From positions 5,099,001-5,163,000 of the forward strand of contig NC_092648.1 of NCBI RefSeq assembly GCF_032118995.1: a DNA stretch of 64,000 bases, written 5' to 3'. Position 1 is the first letter of the stretch. Each line of letters begins with the position of its first letter. This DNA is from Asterias amurensis. Lineage: Eukaryota; Echinodermata; Asteroidea; Forcipulatida; Asteriidae. Below the pieces are notes generated by a model. It searched no databases and was not told where the DNA came from. It saw nothing but the letters and a program-made list of their open reading frames with translations. Positions 22,601 through 33,100 of this stretch are shown here, one piece after another. Both the position numbers and the translations under genes were made by a program.

Positions 22601-24712
22601 GGGCGAGTGGTGAAGGCTCGCATGGCCTTAGCATCGTCACTGTTATGCACTTCATCTAGCAGTGAGTCCAAGGCCTGGGAAATTTCCGGTTTGATTGAAG
22701 CTAGGGTGCGTGACCGTAATTCCGTCCCGTACCGTTGTTTGACAAATTTTGGTAAGTTGGTGTGGATAAGGCGGAGCCAAGTGAGGACAACAAAATTCTC
22801 AAGGGAAGGGGAGAGCTCCTCATCTTCAGTGACTTCTTCCCCATGGTGGGAGATTCCTCCATTGCACTGGAGCAAATTATCCTCAACAAATGCCATGAGG
22901 CGCTGGTATAAGTCCTCTGGGCGTTCATCCGGTTGGAGGTGGATGTCAGCAAAATCGAGTAAGTGTGCGCCAGTAGACTGGAAGCCATAATGGAGGCGAA
23001 TCACTTGCCAGATATTACAGATTGATGTGGACGATTTGATAATGGTGTTACGTGAGATAACAGGGCAATAATTTGCAATCTGGCCCAGCATAAGCTCAAG
23101 CATGTTGACTTTCTGTTGAGCTGTTTTACGTTGGGGCAAGGGGATGTCATCGGCATCATCAGTGAATCCACGGAGGGGAGAAGTTTTGGCCTTTTTCTCC
23201 CACTGTGAGCCATCGAGTAGAAACGGAGCAAAATTCTGGTCGAGGGAGAGAGTGTAGTGCAAATTCTGACGCCAATTTTCGAAAGAGTTCACAGTTTCAA
23301 TTTTATTCAAGCACCACTGTTTTGGTGCCCGATGTGTGGTAGCCATAGTAAGTAAGGCGGTGAGAATAATGGCTAAAAGGCAAAGCAAAATGTATGGTAC
23401 GATCAGTCAAATGTATCTTGACTGCACTGCCGCTCACCTGTATAGTGAACTGAAAGACCACGTTGTGACGAACCGGAGATCCGTTGCGTTGGAACGGCGT
23501 CGAGAAAACTGCACTTTCTTTCACCTTTATGGAAGCGAGGGACGTTTCAGAACGCTGCCACCACGCCAAGGTAAGAGGAGGATGCAACACCACAAAGTAG
23601 CCACAGCAGAATACCAATTAGAATGCTTATCCAAGGACTTTTATTATAGACGAAGAAGATCGCAACAACAAAGATGGCGATGTAAACAAAGACAAACCCC
23701 TCGCAAGAGGGCGCTATAACAACTACTGGCGCTGGGGGAAATGGCGCAGTGAGATCGATCACCCCTGGGACTAGGTTGATCATATGCACCTTACCGGAGG
23801 AAAATTGCTTTGCCCTTTCATTCAAGGGTAAAGTAAAGGCCTATTTTAATGATATATATTTTTCTGGTAATAAAACCAAGGATACAGCACAGGGAATCCC
23901 AGCACAGCCCACGCAACATTTTGCAAAAATTTTCCCCGAAAACAGCCAACAATATAATTAACAAATACATTTTAACAACACAGCAAACTTATATTATAAA
24001 CACAGCAAACATGGCAAAATAAAACACGAAATAATAGTAACTTGGATGATGAACATTATTTGTTTGTTTGTTTGTTTGTTTTTATGATCTTCCCATCGAG
24101 GGAACTCGGCAAACTCCCACAAGGGGATATGGAAAAACACCAAGCTGGCAACAACCAATCTCTCTCATACAAACTTTGGTTTAACGTCTACGATTATGAA
24201 TTGCACAAATCAAGAAATTGTGGACCAGTAAGTGTAACTAGTCGACAATATTTATTCTAGTCATTGTGAAATCAGCGGTTAGCTGGGGATTTTAACCCCC
24301 AACCTTGTGATTGCAAGTCCTGCAGTCTAACCACCCACTTGCTTCTTGACCATTGGCATTACAAATACAATGCAAATGAATTTAATTTCATGCAAAACCA
24401 TTTCAGTGAAATGGTGAACTGGTGAAATTTTCACCAGTTCACCATTTTCATTACATACAATTATTACACGACACTCAAAATGCAATTTCGAGGAAGGAGA
24501 TAGACAGACGAAGATGATGTTGTCAACTGACAGGAGAGGAGGCAAAATCAAAGAATACCAAGAAATAAAATTAAAATTGTGAAAAGGCGGTCGGCGGGTC
24601 TTGCTTGCTGGATGGCTGAACAACGGCGGGGGCATGCAACACCTATTTGCACACCTAAAGAATGAAATTGTAACATACACTTACGATTCCTGAATCCTGC
24701 CGGAACATCCAT
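10643..24712 (-). CDS. YIF1: YIF1 (Yip1-interacting factor) homologue, 7 exons
   Basis: Minus-strand exons are 24712-24685, 16793-16534, 15648-15544, 15075-14936, 12656-12501, 11623-11530 and 10810-10643. All are GT-AG with matching phases and total 316 aa, against about 293-314 for the vertebrate proteins. YIF1 is a multi-pass ER/Golgi membrane protein that partners Yip1 and acts in COPII-linked ER-Golgi traffic. Family signatures are PLFDDTS and [11 protein letters not shown] in the cytosolic N-terminus, [34 protein letters not shown] and a C-terminal [12 protein letters not shown]. About five membrane segments fall near residues 157-173, 190-207, 219-240, 244-262 and 286-304. Exons 2-7 are secure. 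Exon 1 (MDVPAGFRN, 28 nt) rests only on a good GTAAGT donor and the required phase 1. If it is right, intron 1 is 7.9 kb and holds an LTR retrotransposon. Confidence 0.9.
11285..11460 (-). mobile_element. tRNA-Leu-like SINE
   Basis: On the minus strand the head reads 'gtcatggcctagcggttaag' with 'gtgggtttgagtcc' as B box. It is followed by the body shared with copies at 32963-33550, 36207-36430, 37088-37230 and 42261-42400. It lies in YIF1 intron 6. Confidence 0.7.
12720..13922. mobile_element. CAGGCCTG-ended element hosting a 21-bp minisatellite
   Basis: It starts 'caggcctgatacttcacgga' and ends '...tttaaaggcctg'. Its left 170 bases are the reverse complement of the shorter element at 28749-28924. 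Within it, a 'gggcacc' motif has been expanded into the array at 13056-13874. It lies in YIF1 intron 4 and abuts a foldback D. Confidence 0.65.
13056..13874. repeat. 21-bp minisatellite, 39 exact-length units
   Basis: The unit 'gggcaccacagcaaaagcac'+'a' is repeated 39 times with no insertion or deletion, and a partial unit follows from 13875. Variants are 'acaacaaaag' (units 1, 8, 14), 'gcgta' for 'gcaca' (units 24, 28, 30, 37, 39) and one 'cataagtaca' (unit 33). The length is a multiple of 3, so long frames such as (GTTAKAQ)n are open on both strands. The array is in YIF1 intron 4, and these frames are not genes. Confidence 0.95.
13922..14164. mobile_element. Foldback D, copy 2
   Basis: Ends are 'ggggccaatttcatatagct' and 'cagctctatgaaattgggcc'. 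The arms carry 'gcttaagca' words. It is directly adjacent to the minisatellite-bearing element, in YIF1 intron 4. Confidence 0.8.
14290..14405 (-). mobile_element. SINE fragment with tRNA-like B box
   Basis: On the minus strand 'ggttcgaatcccgccagggg' precedes 'gcattatgtggattgggttt'. The same join is found at 36598-36790 (plus) and 29030-29165 (minus), which defines a SINE family. Confidence 0.6.
14483..14869 (+). mobile_element. TTAA-bounded foldback MITE (family 1)
   Basis: Full copy, 387 bp, in YIF1 intron 4. The termini 'ttaaaggcagtggacactat' and 'atagtgtccactgcctttaa' are perfect inverted repeats. The centre mirrors 'gagacctcaaattc' and 'gaggtctcaaaatc'. Confidence 0.85.
15183..15411 (-). 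mobile_element. TTAA MITE family 1, internally deleted fragment
   Basis: It carries 'acttggtaatgagcaatgga' and ends 'gatgtccagtgtctttaa', but the middle is lost. It lies in YIF1 intron 3. Confidence 0.65.
16028..16262. mobile_element. Foldback D-like variant
   Basis: The ends 'tgggcccaatttcatggttt' and 'gagccatgaaattgggccc' are inverted. The interior is made of 'gcttacg'/'cgtaagc' words where family D has 'gcttaagca'. A further end fragment ('gagccatgaaattgggcca') follows at 16281. It lies in YIF1 intron 2. Confidence 0.65.
16890..17225 (+). repeat. T-rich repeat resembling a LINE 3' tail
   Basis: A T-rich stretch is followed by 'cccagacagatgttgggcaa' and then 'atggcaaataaaatagttat'. This looks like the 3' UTR of a non-LTR element with a polyadenylation-like end. 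No reading frame remains. The family was not identified. Confidence 0.35.
17312..17490. mobile_element. TA-flanked MITE ('tagacctt' ends), copy 1
   Basis: The left end 'atagacctttatatgcactg' and right end 'tgcataaggtctat' form inverted repeats bounded by TA. An inner pair 'gatgtcat'/'atgacgtcat' extends the stem. It lies in YIF1 intron 1. A second element with 'atagacctt' ends is at 37402-37554. Confidence 0.65.
17993..18160 (-). repeat. 3' LTR
   Basis: It matches 23564-23731 at every position I compared. On the minus strand it contains TATAATAAAAG, which offers both a TATA-like box and an AATAAA signal. Confidence 0.9.
18439..23346 (-). CDS. Gag-Pol polyprotein of the LTR retrotransposon
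   Basis: A single frame without stops; an ATG at 23388 is in frame, but 23346 ([10 protein letters not shown]) looks the likelier start. Counting from 23388, the order is: a gag-like region; a zinc knuckle of CX2CX9HX4C form near residue 295; protease DSGAT near 387; reverse transcriptase with motif [11 protein letters not shown] (about 771), motif [10 protein letters not shown] and motif C IADD (about 835); RNase H TDGA near 986; integrase zinc finger with CHQC near 1270; and an integrase core D56D35E at about 1303, 1360 and 1396. The tail is proline-rich. No envelope frame is seen. The I-A-D-D box replaces the usual Y-x-D-D. Nothing breaks the frame, so the copy could be functional; that is inference. 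Confidence 0.92.
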   Translation of the reverse strand: MATTHRAPKQWCLNKIETVNSFENWRQNLHYTLSLDQNFAPFLLDGSQWEKKAKTSPLRGFTDDADDIPLPQRKTAQQKVNMLELMLGQIANYCPVISRNTIIKSSTSICNIWQVIRLHYGFQSTGAHLLDFADIHLQPDERPEDLYQRLMAFVEDNLLQCNGGISHHGEEVTEDEELSPSLENFVVLTWLRLIHTNLPKFVKQRYGTELRSRTLASIKPEISQALDSLLDEVHNSDDAKAMRAFTTRPLNTPRTASFTSAPSGRFPPNSKPRPARPQKTCPLCKQVGRSDTRHFLSECTYLPEHDRKYIVRARQVADIFDDQPTDIESDHDGDSCTSIPSPHVEAPASFRVQINQSPYMDMFYGHHTTRVTIDSGATGNMIRASTAKRLGAHITESSQSAHQADGSSPLTITGETRLRLTRDNHTFMFEGLVVDNLDVDILAGTPFMSVNDIAIRPAKRLITLGDGSAITYGSPKGPSTSNAVRRAHVLRAPTSSTTVWPGEFIELTLPKDISNDELFALEPRTDTARARPDQSSRLWPPPDIFTSVAGRIRILNSSTEPQVLKRNEHFCQVCPVFTPSPSPDVVQQSVPSHVTPKARPAVAQLHSHSASLDPDHNLPDDTRALFSSLMAEFDEVFDTEYKGYNGASGPFEAVVNMGPVQPPQRKGRLPQYARDKLLELQQKFDELEKKGVFARPEDIGISVEYLNPSFLVKKSNGGFRLVTAFADVGRYSKPQPSLMPDVNSTLRLIAQWKYIIATDLTNAFYQIPLSKASMKYCGVATPFRGIRVYTRSAMGMPGSETALEELMCRVLGDLLKDGVVAKIADDLYCGGNTLDSLLTNWRRVLHILYTNGLRLSAKKTVICPTTTTILGWIWSSGTLHASPHRIATLSTCAIPERVSALRSFIGAYKVLARVLPNCASILSPLDTVIAGRQSSDSIVWSDESRSAFKNAQSALSASRTITLPRPTDQLWIVTDGAVKNHGIGATLYVTRQNKLCLAGFFSAKLRGRQPTWLPCEVEALSIAASTKHFSPYLIQSTRNAAILTDSKPCVQAYEKLCRGEFSSSPRVSTFLSTVSRYQATVRHLAGSANIPSDFASRNAPACLSPPCQICSFVQQAEESVVLRVSAQDILTGKVKLPFTSRAAWSAIQSECPDLHRTRAHLVQGTRPSKKVTNAKDVKRYLQVASLAKDNLIVVRRDVPLAPTRECIVVPRQILDGLLTAQHIQLDHPSSHQLKSIVHRYFFALDMDKSIDTVTTGCHQCAALRTVPSTIHLQSSSDPPDALGFSFAADVVKRNRQLILVLRETATSFTTSCLIEDERRNTLRDALICLCIGLRPLDGPMAVIRTDPAPGFKSLVNDELLRRHRLSIELGRVKNLNKNPVAEKAVRELIDELLRQDPMGGAISPVTLSVATSCLNSRIRSRGLSAREMWYQRDQFTNHQIPFSDQHLILEQQRLRTANHPHSEHAKAPGRMPPLETAVEIGDLVYLHADRNKTRSRNRYLVVSIEGVWCNVRKFVGNQLRSTSYRVNRSECYKVPASSHVVPPPSCSPDTEDDTEDHDPVPTPSPPDPPDIPSKLSTPAPTALEEPWSVPYPPEAHLESPQPPPVVVSQDTPSLGPRRSSRLLRPPKYLDDYVTD
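23553..23563 (-). other. Primer-binding site of the retrotransposon
   Basis: TGGTGGCAGCG directly follows the 5' LTR on the minus strand. It is complementary to a tRNA 3' end CGCTGCCACCA, as in animal tRNA-Leu with anticodon UAG or AAG. Confidence 0.7.
23564..23731 (-). repeat. 5' LTR
   Basis: It is the upstream LTR of the minus-strand element and appears identical to 17993-18160. Confidence 0.9.
23735..24260. other. YIF1 intron 1, no gene seen
   Basis: AT-rich intronic sequence with a (ttgt)n run at about 24058-24082. Short open frames here show no recognisable domain. Confidence 0.4.
24262..24345 (-). repeat. tRNA-like SINE fragment
   Basis: On the minus strand an A-box-like 'gtgggtggttagactgcagg' and a B-box-like 'gggggttaaaatcccc' are spaced as in a tRNA. 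The B box lacks the usual TTCGA, so this is not a working tRNA gene. Confidence 0.5.
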
Positions 24713-26990
24713 GCTTACTTACAAATAAAATAGTGAAATCTTCAAATATTTATCGGCATTTTATGCAAATCAACGGTGAAGGATGGGTTTGACAAGTAAT
24801 TTGTGCCACGACAAAAATATTAACTGGCTACCCAGCAGCCTTTTACAGGATATGTATGTCGCAGCACAAGGAACAGTCGGGCACCAGTGTAGCTTTCTGA
24901 ACAAACAGACGACTATTTTATGAATAAACTAATTGATAACCAACCAATATTTTCCTAGCGATCATAATTAACGCGATATATTCATAAGTGGGCATTGGAT
25001 CAAATTGTGCACGGTTGCTTTATTTAATGTCTTATTTCCAGAATTGTGAGCTGGTTTAAAATGTCAGCCGCTGTTCGAGATTATTTATTCAGCATCAGCA
25101 GAAAACAGACGTCGATGATGCGTCAATGGATGAAATAGTCAGGTTCCAATTTGCAAATTGGCGACCGTGTGCTCTTTATCTACTGATCGATAAACAATTA
25201 TTAATCGAACACCAACATTTGCGCACTGGCCGTACTGCTGGCCCGTCCCTCTTTATCAAAACCCTTGACAAAATTATAATCGGAGGAAATTTCAAAATGA
25301 AAAGAGGGGAATGGCAAGGCCTTCCCGCCTGGCCAGAAATGTTTTTAACCAGGGTCCAGTCACTCGTAGCGGGCTTAATTTCATTCCGTGAAATTTACTT
25401 AGCCATTTTGGGGTAGGCCTACAATAGTCAATACACAGCTTATCCTTCACCTACCAATGCGACAAATTTAAATTAATTGTTTTCAATCGCAGTTTTTGTT
25501 CTCTTTGTTTTCTTCCTACTTTCATTGTTATTGTATAAAAATTTGTTCGATTTATCTATTTGACTATATTGATGTTATTGTCTTTAGTGCTTAGAGGCTT
25601 TTGCATATATAAGGCGCTTTACAATCGTCATTATTATTGTAGTTTATATATTATTTTAAAATAAGAAAGGAAAAGTATATATCCTTAAAAAAATCTCCCA
25701 CCCACAATTTAAAAAGCCACCCAAGCCCCATACCAAGCTACTCCGGAAAAAATAGACAAGATATATAATCTGAAATGGATGAAACTTTATTCATTCAACG
25801 ATTTGAATTGGCCTGAATGTCGATAGGTTAATTTCTACTTGCACGAGCGTCACGATTGGACAAAAGTTCCAGCTCTTGACACACACACCTTGAACACATT
25901 TTGGGCGTGGTCATCACAAAGTTCTGAAAGCTGGATGAGGGGGCGAAATTACCTATTTTTTTGCACACACATTGTCTACACTGCATAAAACCCTTCCTCT
26001 CTATACATAAAACCGTGCATAAACAATGCGTAACGATCCGAGCGTTACGTTATTGATTGATTATCAATTATCACTATTTACAAACTCGATGATACGAAAA
26101 TAGTTTCGAACGTCTGGTCCCCTGTCTTCTTTCTCAACCATTGAGTTACACGTGTGGGATAGTCTTGTGTGTGGAAAGATGAGCTACTTGGTCAATAAAT
26201 GTGACATGTGTACGATAAGAATCGGATGATCGCTGTATGCGGCAACTGCTGAGAGCTAAAGGCAGCCAAATTACAGCACACCCATTTTATGTAAGCTTGC
26301 CAAGCATTGCATCATTTTAGTGAGCTCTTTTATGGACTGTCGGTAAAGTAGAAGTCACCTTTTATTTATTTTCACTGTTTTATGCGCCGTATATTATTGT
26401 TTTCAACCGATCGCGCGATGTGTGTGGGGTGATGTATGGGGTGCATAATGAACAAAAACCTTGCCTACAAAACACTACACACAAATATAATTATGCACAT
26501 ATCGTGAAAAATACTGACTAAAAAATAGTTTCATGGAAACTGAATTAAAAACCTAACTAACTAAGCACCATACTAAGTGTATAAGTATAATAAATAAATG
26601 TAATTAATTTTTAACAAGTTTTTTATTTATAAATATTATAAATATTTTGCTTTTTTATTTTACTTAGTCACCATGGTTACTTATAATAAGTTTTTTTTGG
26701 TATATTTTTAGTAAAATAATCTAGAGTAGAGAAGTAGAGGAAATAGAAGTAGTACCAACTTTGTATGTTTTGTAAACCTATAGTCTATTATAGTAACTGG
26801 GGCGCTGTACTCCAAATTTGGAAATATTTGGTTATGCAATAATTATATTACCCTCCATCCTCCCGACAGTCGCAGAGATGCAGGGTTACGATTATCACAA
26901 CTACTTAATATGGTCATACTACGACCGCAGATGTCAAATCTTTGTTAAGGTTACAGCGACAACTGCTTTTCTGTCTTGGTTCAATAAAAA
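24713..26990. promoter_or_regulatory. Spacer between divergent YIF1 and GNPAT
   Basis: These 2.3 kb separate the proposed YIF1 start from the GNPAT coding start and should hold both promoters and any GNPAT 5' noncoding exon. I could not fix a promoter or donor. Landmarks are a LINE-tail-like 'aaggcgctttacaatcgtca' at 25608-25629 and a very AT-rich zone at 26530-26760. Confidence 0.35.
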
Positions 26991-26993
26991 GAG

Positions 26994-27134
26994 GGAAAAG
27001 TTTCCGTATGGCGCCACAACTTTTTCATTCGATATGAAATAATATAGGCCCCCTAGTATCTAATTTACCTCAATGAGATATCCCTTTTTGTAGAAATTAG
27101 TAAAAAAGTGGTGGCGCCATACGGAAAGTTATCC
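26994..27134 (+). mobile_element. MITE G, intact copy next to GNPAT
   Basis: Ends are 'ggaaaagtttccgtatggcg' and 'gccatacggaaagttatcc', imperfect inverted repeats. It ends 47 bases before the splice acceptor (27180-27181) and 65 bases before the GNPAT ATG. It therefore lies in the 5' intron or promoter. Confidence 0.8.
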
Positions 27135-27198
27135 TAAAAAAATAATGATCACCAATAAAAAAAAAATTATTATATTTTCAGAGAGAAGTTTCACCAAA

Positions 27199-30100
27199 AT
27201 GACTGGACCCACGGATGAATATCAAGATCTTCTGGATCCCAGACGGAAACAGTTTGACATAAACTTCGCATTCAAGCACAGAGCTTCACTGCTGCCAGAG
27301 TACCAGTATGTCACTCATATGTCCAATGCAGACATTAAGAATATGGTGTTGAAGTCACGACGATTGAAGCATACCATAGAAGAGGTATGGTTACAATTAA
27401 GTGTTTAATAAAAATACCACTTTGAACAAAGATTTTGACAGAATAGGGAACCCATGTCAGTTTCCCATGTGGTTTAAAAAGTCGATCTCCTGGCTGCCGC
27501 TTCCCAGGATGTATCGTAATTTGGGTGTGATCCCTAGCTACATGGTTGTACGGATTTTGACTTGCACCCGAACAAAGATATTGACAAAACAGGGAGCCCG
27601 ACAACACAGGGCTAGGTAGCTCAGTTGGTAGAGCGCAGGCAGGTTTATCTAGAGGTTGTTGATTCAAGTCATCCCACTCCTGTAAATTTTTTACGCCAAA
27701 TCATAAATGGGTTTTTTTCTGGTAATGAAACAAGAATGCCTCATAAGTTTACACAATCACTGTAAACAAGAGTGCTTGCTGTTTGGGAGTATACCACTCA
27801 TCTTACATACCGCCCTCTAGTGACAACTACACGCCATACACTTATCGCACTTGGCCATAGCCTGAACATCTGACGCCACACTTCGAAGCTCGTGAATAAC
27901 GCCAGAGACCTGCCTTGAGACCGGCGTGTATATATACCTTTGACCTACCCTCGTTTCACATAGAGATACCCAGTCAAATTCTATTGCGGGCGTGACAGCA
28001 GTGACTGTTTGGGCATCTATGTCACTGCATGTTTATCAACGATATCATTGTATCCAATGGAATCACTGGATCTAGCGGCAGGGACCTGTCTTTATCCTTG
28101 TGGATAAAGACAGGGGCCCAGTCTAACTCGGCCATGACACTCTTTTTGGACCTAACATCACCGAGTGCACTCAAATTGTAAGTGCTATAAAGATAATACA
28201 AAATACAAGGTTTCGTATAATAACTGATCCGTTTATTCGTAAATAGCCTAAAAATAGTGAAAAATAAATGGTTAATTTTACAGTCTGTTTTTGTTATAGA
28301 TTGTTGCTTGTGAGGATCGAACAGAGAATGACGTCTTCAAAGAAGCCAAGGACATCTTGGAGGAAATGGCCCACAGTTATTCTGAAAACAATATCCGCTT
28401 TTTGTCTTACTTTTTCGCCAAAATATTTAAGAAACTTTATGGTCACATCTACGTCAACAAGGCAGGCCTAGAAAAGGTACGTACATCCTTATCAGCGTTC
28501 TCATTTAACAGTGGTTCGCTGGCCCACACCTGAGAACCAGTCAAAATTTACTCCATGTGGTTTGGCCGGCAAGTTCAGTGTTGACCCTATCCCCTATTTA
28601 AGGGCACTGGACACCTTTGGTAATTGTCAGATACCAGTATTCTCACTTGGTGTATCCCAACATATGAATAAAATAACAAACCTGTGAAAATTTGGACTCA
28701 TTTGGTCCTCAAAGTTGCAAAAGACTAATGAAAGAACAAACACTCTTGCAGGCCTGTATGCTTCGTTTTTCAAAGGGCAAGGGCACCAAGGCATTTTCTC
28801 CTTGGTACAGGGCACCCTATGAGGAAATTGTACATTTCTACTGGAGCATTTCAAGGGCACAAAGGCATTGACGAGGGGGCATGAAGGCAATCGCCTTTGC
28901 TGCCTCCGTGAAGTATCAGGCCTGCTTTGTCATTTCATTTCATTTATTAGTTCTGGTTGTGGAGCAAACTTAATCATTGTACTAGCCAAGAACCCAATGG
29001 AGAGAAAACAAGGGAGTAAATTTCAGCTTGAGATGTGGGAGGAAAACCCTAGAGAATTATTTTTAGAGAAAACCCGCTCAGTCGGATAGGAACTGTTGTG
29101 GAAACCCAATCCACATAGTGCCCCCCGGTGGGATTTGTACCAGGGTCGCAGAGGTGGGAGGCAAAGCATGGTATCCATATTAGGTTTTTCTTGATCTATT
29201 GCAATGTTGTATTTTGTGTCAGAATACCAAGGGATGTTTGTTTGCATCATTTATTCAGTGAACAGTAATACACAATTTAGCAGCCCCTGATAATTTATCT
29301 TCCTCTAAATGTGGTTTCTTTTTCAGCTTCGTAATTGCTACCGGGATACTCCGGTTGTGCTGTTACCCACTCATCGTAGTTACATTGACTTCTTGCTGAT
29401 GTCTTACATGATGTTCGAGTACAACCTACCATTACCTTACATAGCAGCTGGAGCTGGTATGTTGACCTCGTTACAATAAGCTAATAATAATAATAATAAT
29501 AATGCATTTATAATGCGCCATCTATCTAGTGTACAAGACCCTATTCCGAGGCGCAGAACAAAAAAACAATACATACAACAAAAAGAAATGTAGAACATAA
29601 TAACAAATTATACAATGAATAATCTACTGTCAAGACATGTCATGTCACGAGCTAAGTGTATGAGGATTTAAATAAATGAGTTTTCAGCAAGTTTTTAAAC
29701 AATGGAACAGAATTACAGCACCTGATGTTATTAGGTAGAGCGTTCCAAAGTTTAGGAGCACAAGCGGAAAAGGCACAATCGCCATACGATGAGGAAGTTC
29801 TAGGAATAGTTAAAAGGGACTTAGCAGAAGAACGAAGAGTGCGAGAGGGGGCGTAAGGTACAAGGAGACTTGCAATATAATACGGAGTTAAGCCGATCTG
29901 AGATTTAAATGTAACAAGTAGAATTTTGAATCACCAGTTAGACTTGAATAGGGAGGTCTTGATAAAAGACTTGCTTCAAAAGCCCCTTTCACACTACTCT
30001 ATTCTCGGGGTTGTCCCTGGGAATAACTGCTGGCCTTTTCACACTGTGATCATTGTACCCCTAGTATAACGGGCATACCCCGGGAATTGCCACCCCTGCT

Positions 30101-33100
30101 CTGGAGAAGGGGTAAGGGGTAAAAACCGGGGGTATTCTTGAAACGTGCAGCCGGAATCCTGTGGATCAGGAACCTAGGCTGGGACAGTGTGAAAGTGCGC
30201 CAGGGTAATCTAGTTAGTTACAATTCTTATTACCCTTACTTACGCTTGAAAGTATACTTTAATACTTAACAAAAGTATTTTTTGTTTTGCTGCAGATTTC
30301 AACGCCATGAAATTTGTGAACACTATTCTAAGGAAAGCAGGAGCCTTCTATATTCGACGATCCTTTGGGTCAGACAGACTCTACTGGGCGATATTCACCG
30401 AGTACGTCCAGATATTGGTCATTAATGGAGAGGCACCGTTAGAATTCTATCCTGAGGGAACGAGAAGTCGAACGGGCAAATTCCTGCCACCGAAGCGAGG
30501 TAAGTCAAGTATCCTGTCTTCTCTCGCGTGCTTTTAAATGGCGCCTAGACCACAGTTCAGAAGTTCTTTACAAAATTGGAGTTTTATTAATTCTTACCAA
30601 GGAGTTATGAGGAAATGTGTATAAAGGTTCTTACCTACACTTTGAGTTGTTTGAACCATTGACTTGTTCAACCATCAAGTTTTCTTACGGATTCTGGAAT
30701 CTTGAATTGTTGTACACTCCTAAAAGCATTGCTGATGTCCTGGAGAGGGTGGGTTGCAAAATCCATTTGTGCTCTGTGATTATGCTGTTAATATTGTTCT
30801 TATAAGATGTGGTATTGTCAGTTTGTCCTGAGAGAGATTGGAAGTTCCATCCCTCTTATTGACCCATTTCACCTGACGTCATCATCAGAAAAATCTTGAA
30901 TGCGCCATACTGGTGGGCAATTTCACTGTGCGTTTATATATATAACTCTATGCTGTGCGTTATGCAGTGAAGTGTGCATTTTAGGCGACGCTGGGTTAAT
31001 ACACGTAAACCTAACTGCCCACCAACATGGTGAGCGTGGCATCAGTCGCCGCGTGTGACGCGCATGCAAGGGGTCAATAGCTGGCAGTGCTTTTCTTTGA
31101 AACCCTTGTAGATTTACAGATTCAACCCTCTTATTTTGTCAGGTTTGTTACAAGTGGTCGTGGAGCCATTCATGAAGGGTCGTGTACCAGACATTAGTCT
31201 GGTTCCCATCAGTATCAGCTACGACAGAATACTGGAGGAGACATTACATAGCAGGGAGATGTTGGGCATTCCGAAGCCAAAGGAATCTACATCGGTAAGA
31301 TTGCTTTTTAGTTATACTTTTGGAATCCAGGATTGGGCTCTGACTCAGACTTGGGCTCTGTCGTCAAGCGTAAAGGGTTTGAATCCCTCTTTAGACAACC
31401 AATGGTGTATGATCTCGCTGCAGAATGCCTTGCTCGATCATAACCCCTGGAAGTGTGACTATAAAGTATCCTAAAGAATTTCCTATGAAGCAGTAAATCT
31501 GTTAGACATCGCAAAATAACATTTTGTCAGTCCTTCGAATATTCTGTTTTTTAAAGTCAGGCCTGGACTTTCATTATTGAGAGGGCAAGGTAATTTCCAT
31601 TTTCAAGGTAAATTTCATTTTGAAAAGGGCATTTTCATTGGAAAGTCTTAAAGTCAATGGGAAAATTTTGAAGGGGCAGCTTGGCCAAGATCAGGGCAAC
31701 GGAGGCCCTGACCGTGAAATTCCAGGCCTGTAAAATATTTGTTCTTTGCTCATCTTTGTTCTCTAGGGTCTGTTTAAAGCAAGCTCAATCTTTGGAGAGA
31801 ATTATGGTAACATCACAGTGCACATTGGAGACCCTGTATCGCTCAAGCAGATGTCAATCGTCAGCGGAGTGGATCGAAGTGTGCACAGTTTAGCACCAAG
31901 GTAAGAATCACTTCACAGATAATATAGGATAGAAAATGGAGTGAATCGTGTCTCCCAACTATGCATATAGCAAATCTGTGAAAATTTGGACTCAGTTGGT
32001 CATCGAAGTTGCGAGAGAGTAGTGAATGAAAAAACACCCTTTTTGCACAAATTTGTATTCTTTCATATGCCAAACAAGAAGCTTCAGGCCAGAAGTCTTT
32101 TAAAATTTGAGTGAGAAATTACTTCTTTCTCAAAAACTATGTTACTTCAGAGGGAGCAATTTCTCACAATGTTTTATACCATCAACAGCTCTCCTTTGCT
32201 TGTTACCAAGTAAGTTTTTATGCTAAAAAGGATTTTGAGTAATTACCAACAGTGTCCAGTGCCTTTAAAGCAATGTTTGTCAGAACCATAGGTTCTCTTT
32301 AATGTTCAAAATAGACCAGAGACAATCTATTTGCAGAAGTTTCCCTTCCTTTCTGCAGGTTCATCTTCTCCATGAACGCACAGGAGCAGCAGTTTGTCCA
32401 GGAGCTTTGCCTGAGCATCCAGCTGATGCAGCAACGCCATATGGTGGTCTCACCGTGGGTACTGTGTGCAGCTATCCTAATCCAGCGTCCAGGGTACCAG
32501 ACTAACATTCCAACATTGTGCAGTGAGTTGGAATGGCTGAAGGGGGTGGCTGTGGGTCTGGGAACCAATGTTCACTGGCCAGGTATGTGTTTAGAGGATA
32601 AGGGATAACTCAGAATTGATAATCCTGAAAAATGCACATCATTGTTTTGGGATTTTTTTTCCCATTTTTTTTCCCATTTCTATTTTAATTTTAAAATATT
32701 ACATAAATTTTGATATGTAGTTTATTAATTTGCATGTAAGGTGATCCCTGGATGATCTTCCCAGTTTGTATCATCCTTGGCTACATGACAGCTTATGGTT
32801 TTATGGCTTCACAAACAAAGATATTGACTGATGGGAAGACCGCCAACATATGGTTAGACAGCTCAGTTAGTAGAGTGCCTGTACGTTAATCGGAGGCTCC
32901 TGTCAATTTTTCTTTCTTCAATACCCAAAACTATTTATAAAACCTACCGAGTCAGTATATTATTACTCGTGGCCGATTGAATAAGAGCACTGGGCCCAAT
33001 TTCATAGAGCTGCTAAGCACAAAAAATGTGCTTAGCATGAAATTTCTTCCTTGATAAAAACAGGTGCACCAACCAAATTTCCATGTGATTTTCAGGATAA

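Larger units (their letters stand above)
17993..23731 (-). mobile_element. LTR retrotransposon, Ty3/gypsy-like, apparently intact
   Basis: Two LTRs of about 168 bp flank one long gag-pol frame; the element reads on the minus strand. The LTRs look identical base for base. Downstream of the 5' LTR the sequence TGGTGGCAGCG (23563-23553) fits a primer-binding site for a leucine tRNA ending CGCTGCCACCA. LTR termini are (G)CGCCAG...TTGGCG, not the usual TG...CA. A possible 4-bp target duplication GCTG lies at 17989-17992 and 23731-23734, overlapping the LTR edge by one base. The flanks also carry mirrored 'ccaggggttatgatcga' and 'tcgatcacccctgg', so the insertion may have hit a small foldback. The order protease-RT-RNase H-integrase puts it with Ty3/gypsy or Bel/Pao, not copia. 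Confidence 0.9.

Noticed and set aside
18544..23231. Open frames of 60-205 codons on both strands inside the retrotransposon
   Set aside because: They are shadows of the single long gag-pol frame; no separate envelope gene was found.
27145..27198. Upstream extension of GNPAT (MITNKKKIII...)
   Set aside because: A polypyrimidine-AG acceptor lies between it and the ATG at 27199, and the sequence is low-complexity A-rich.
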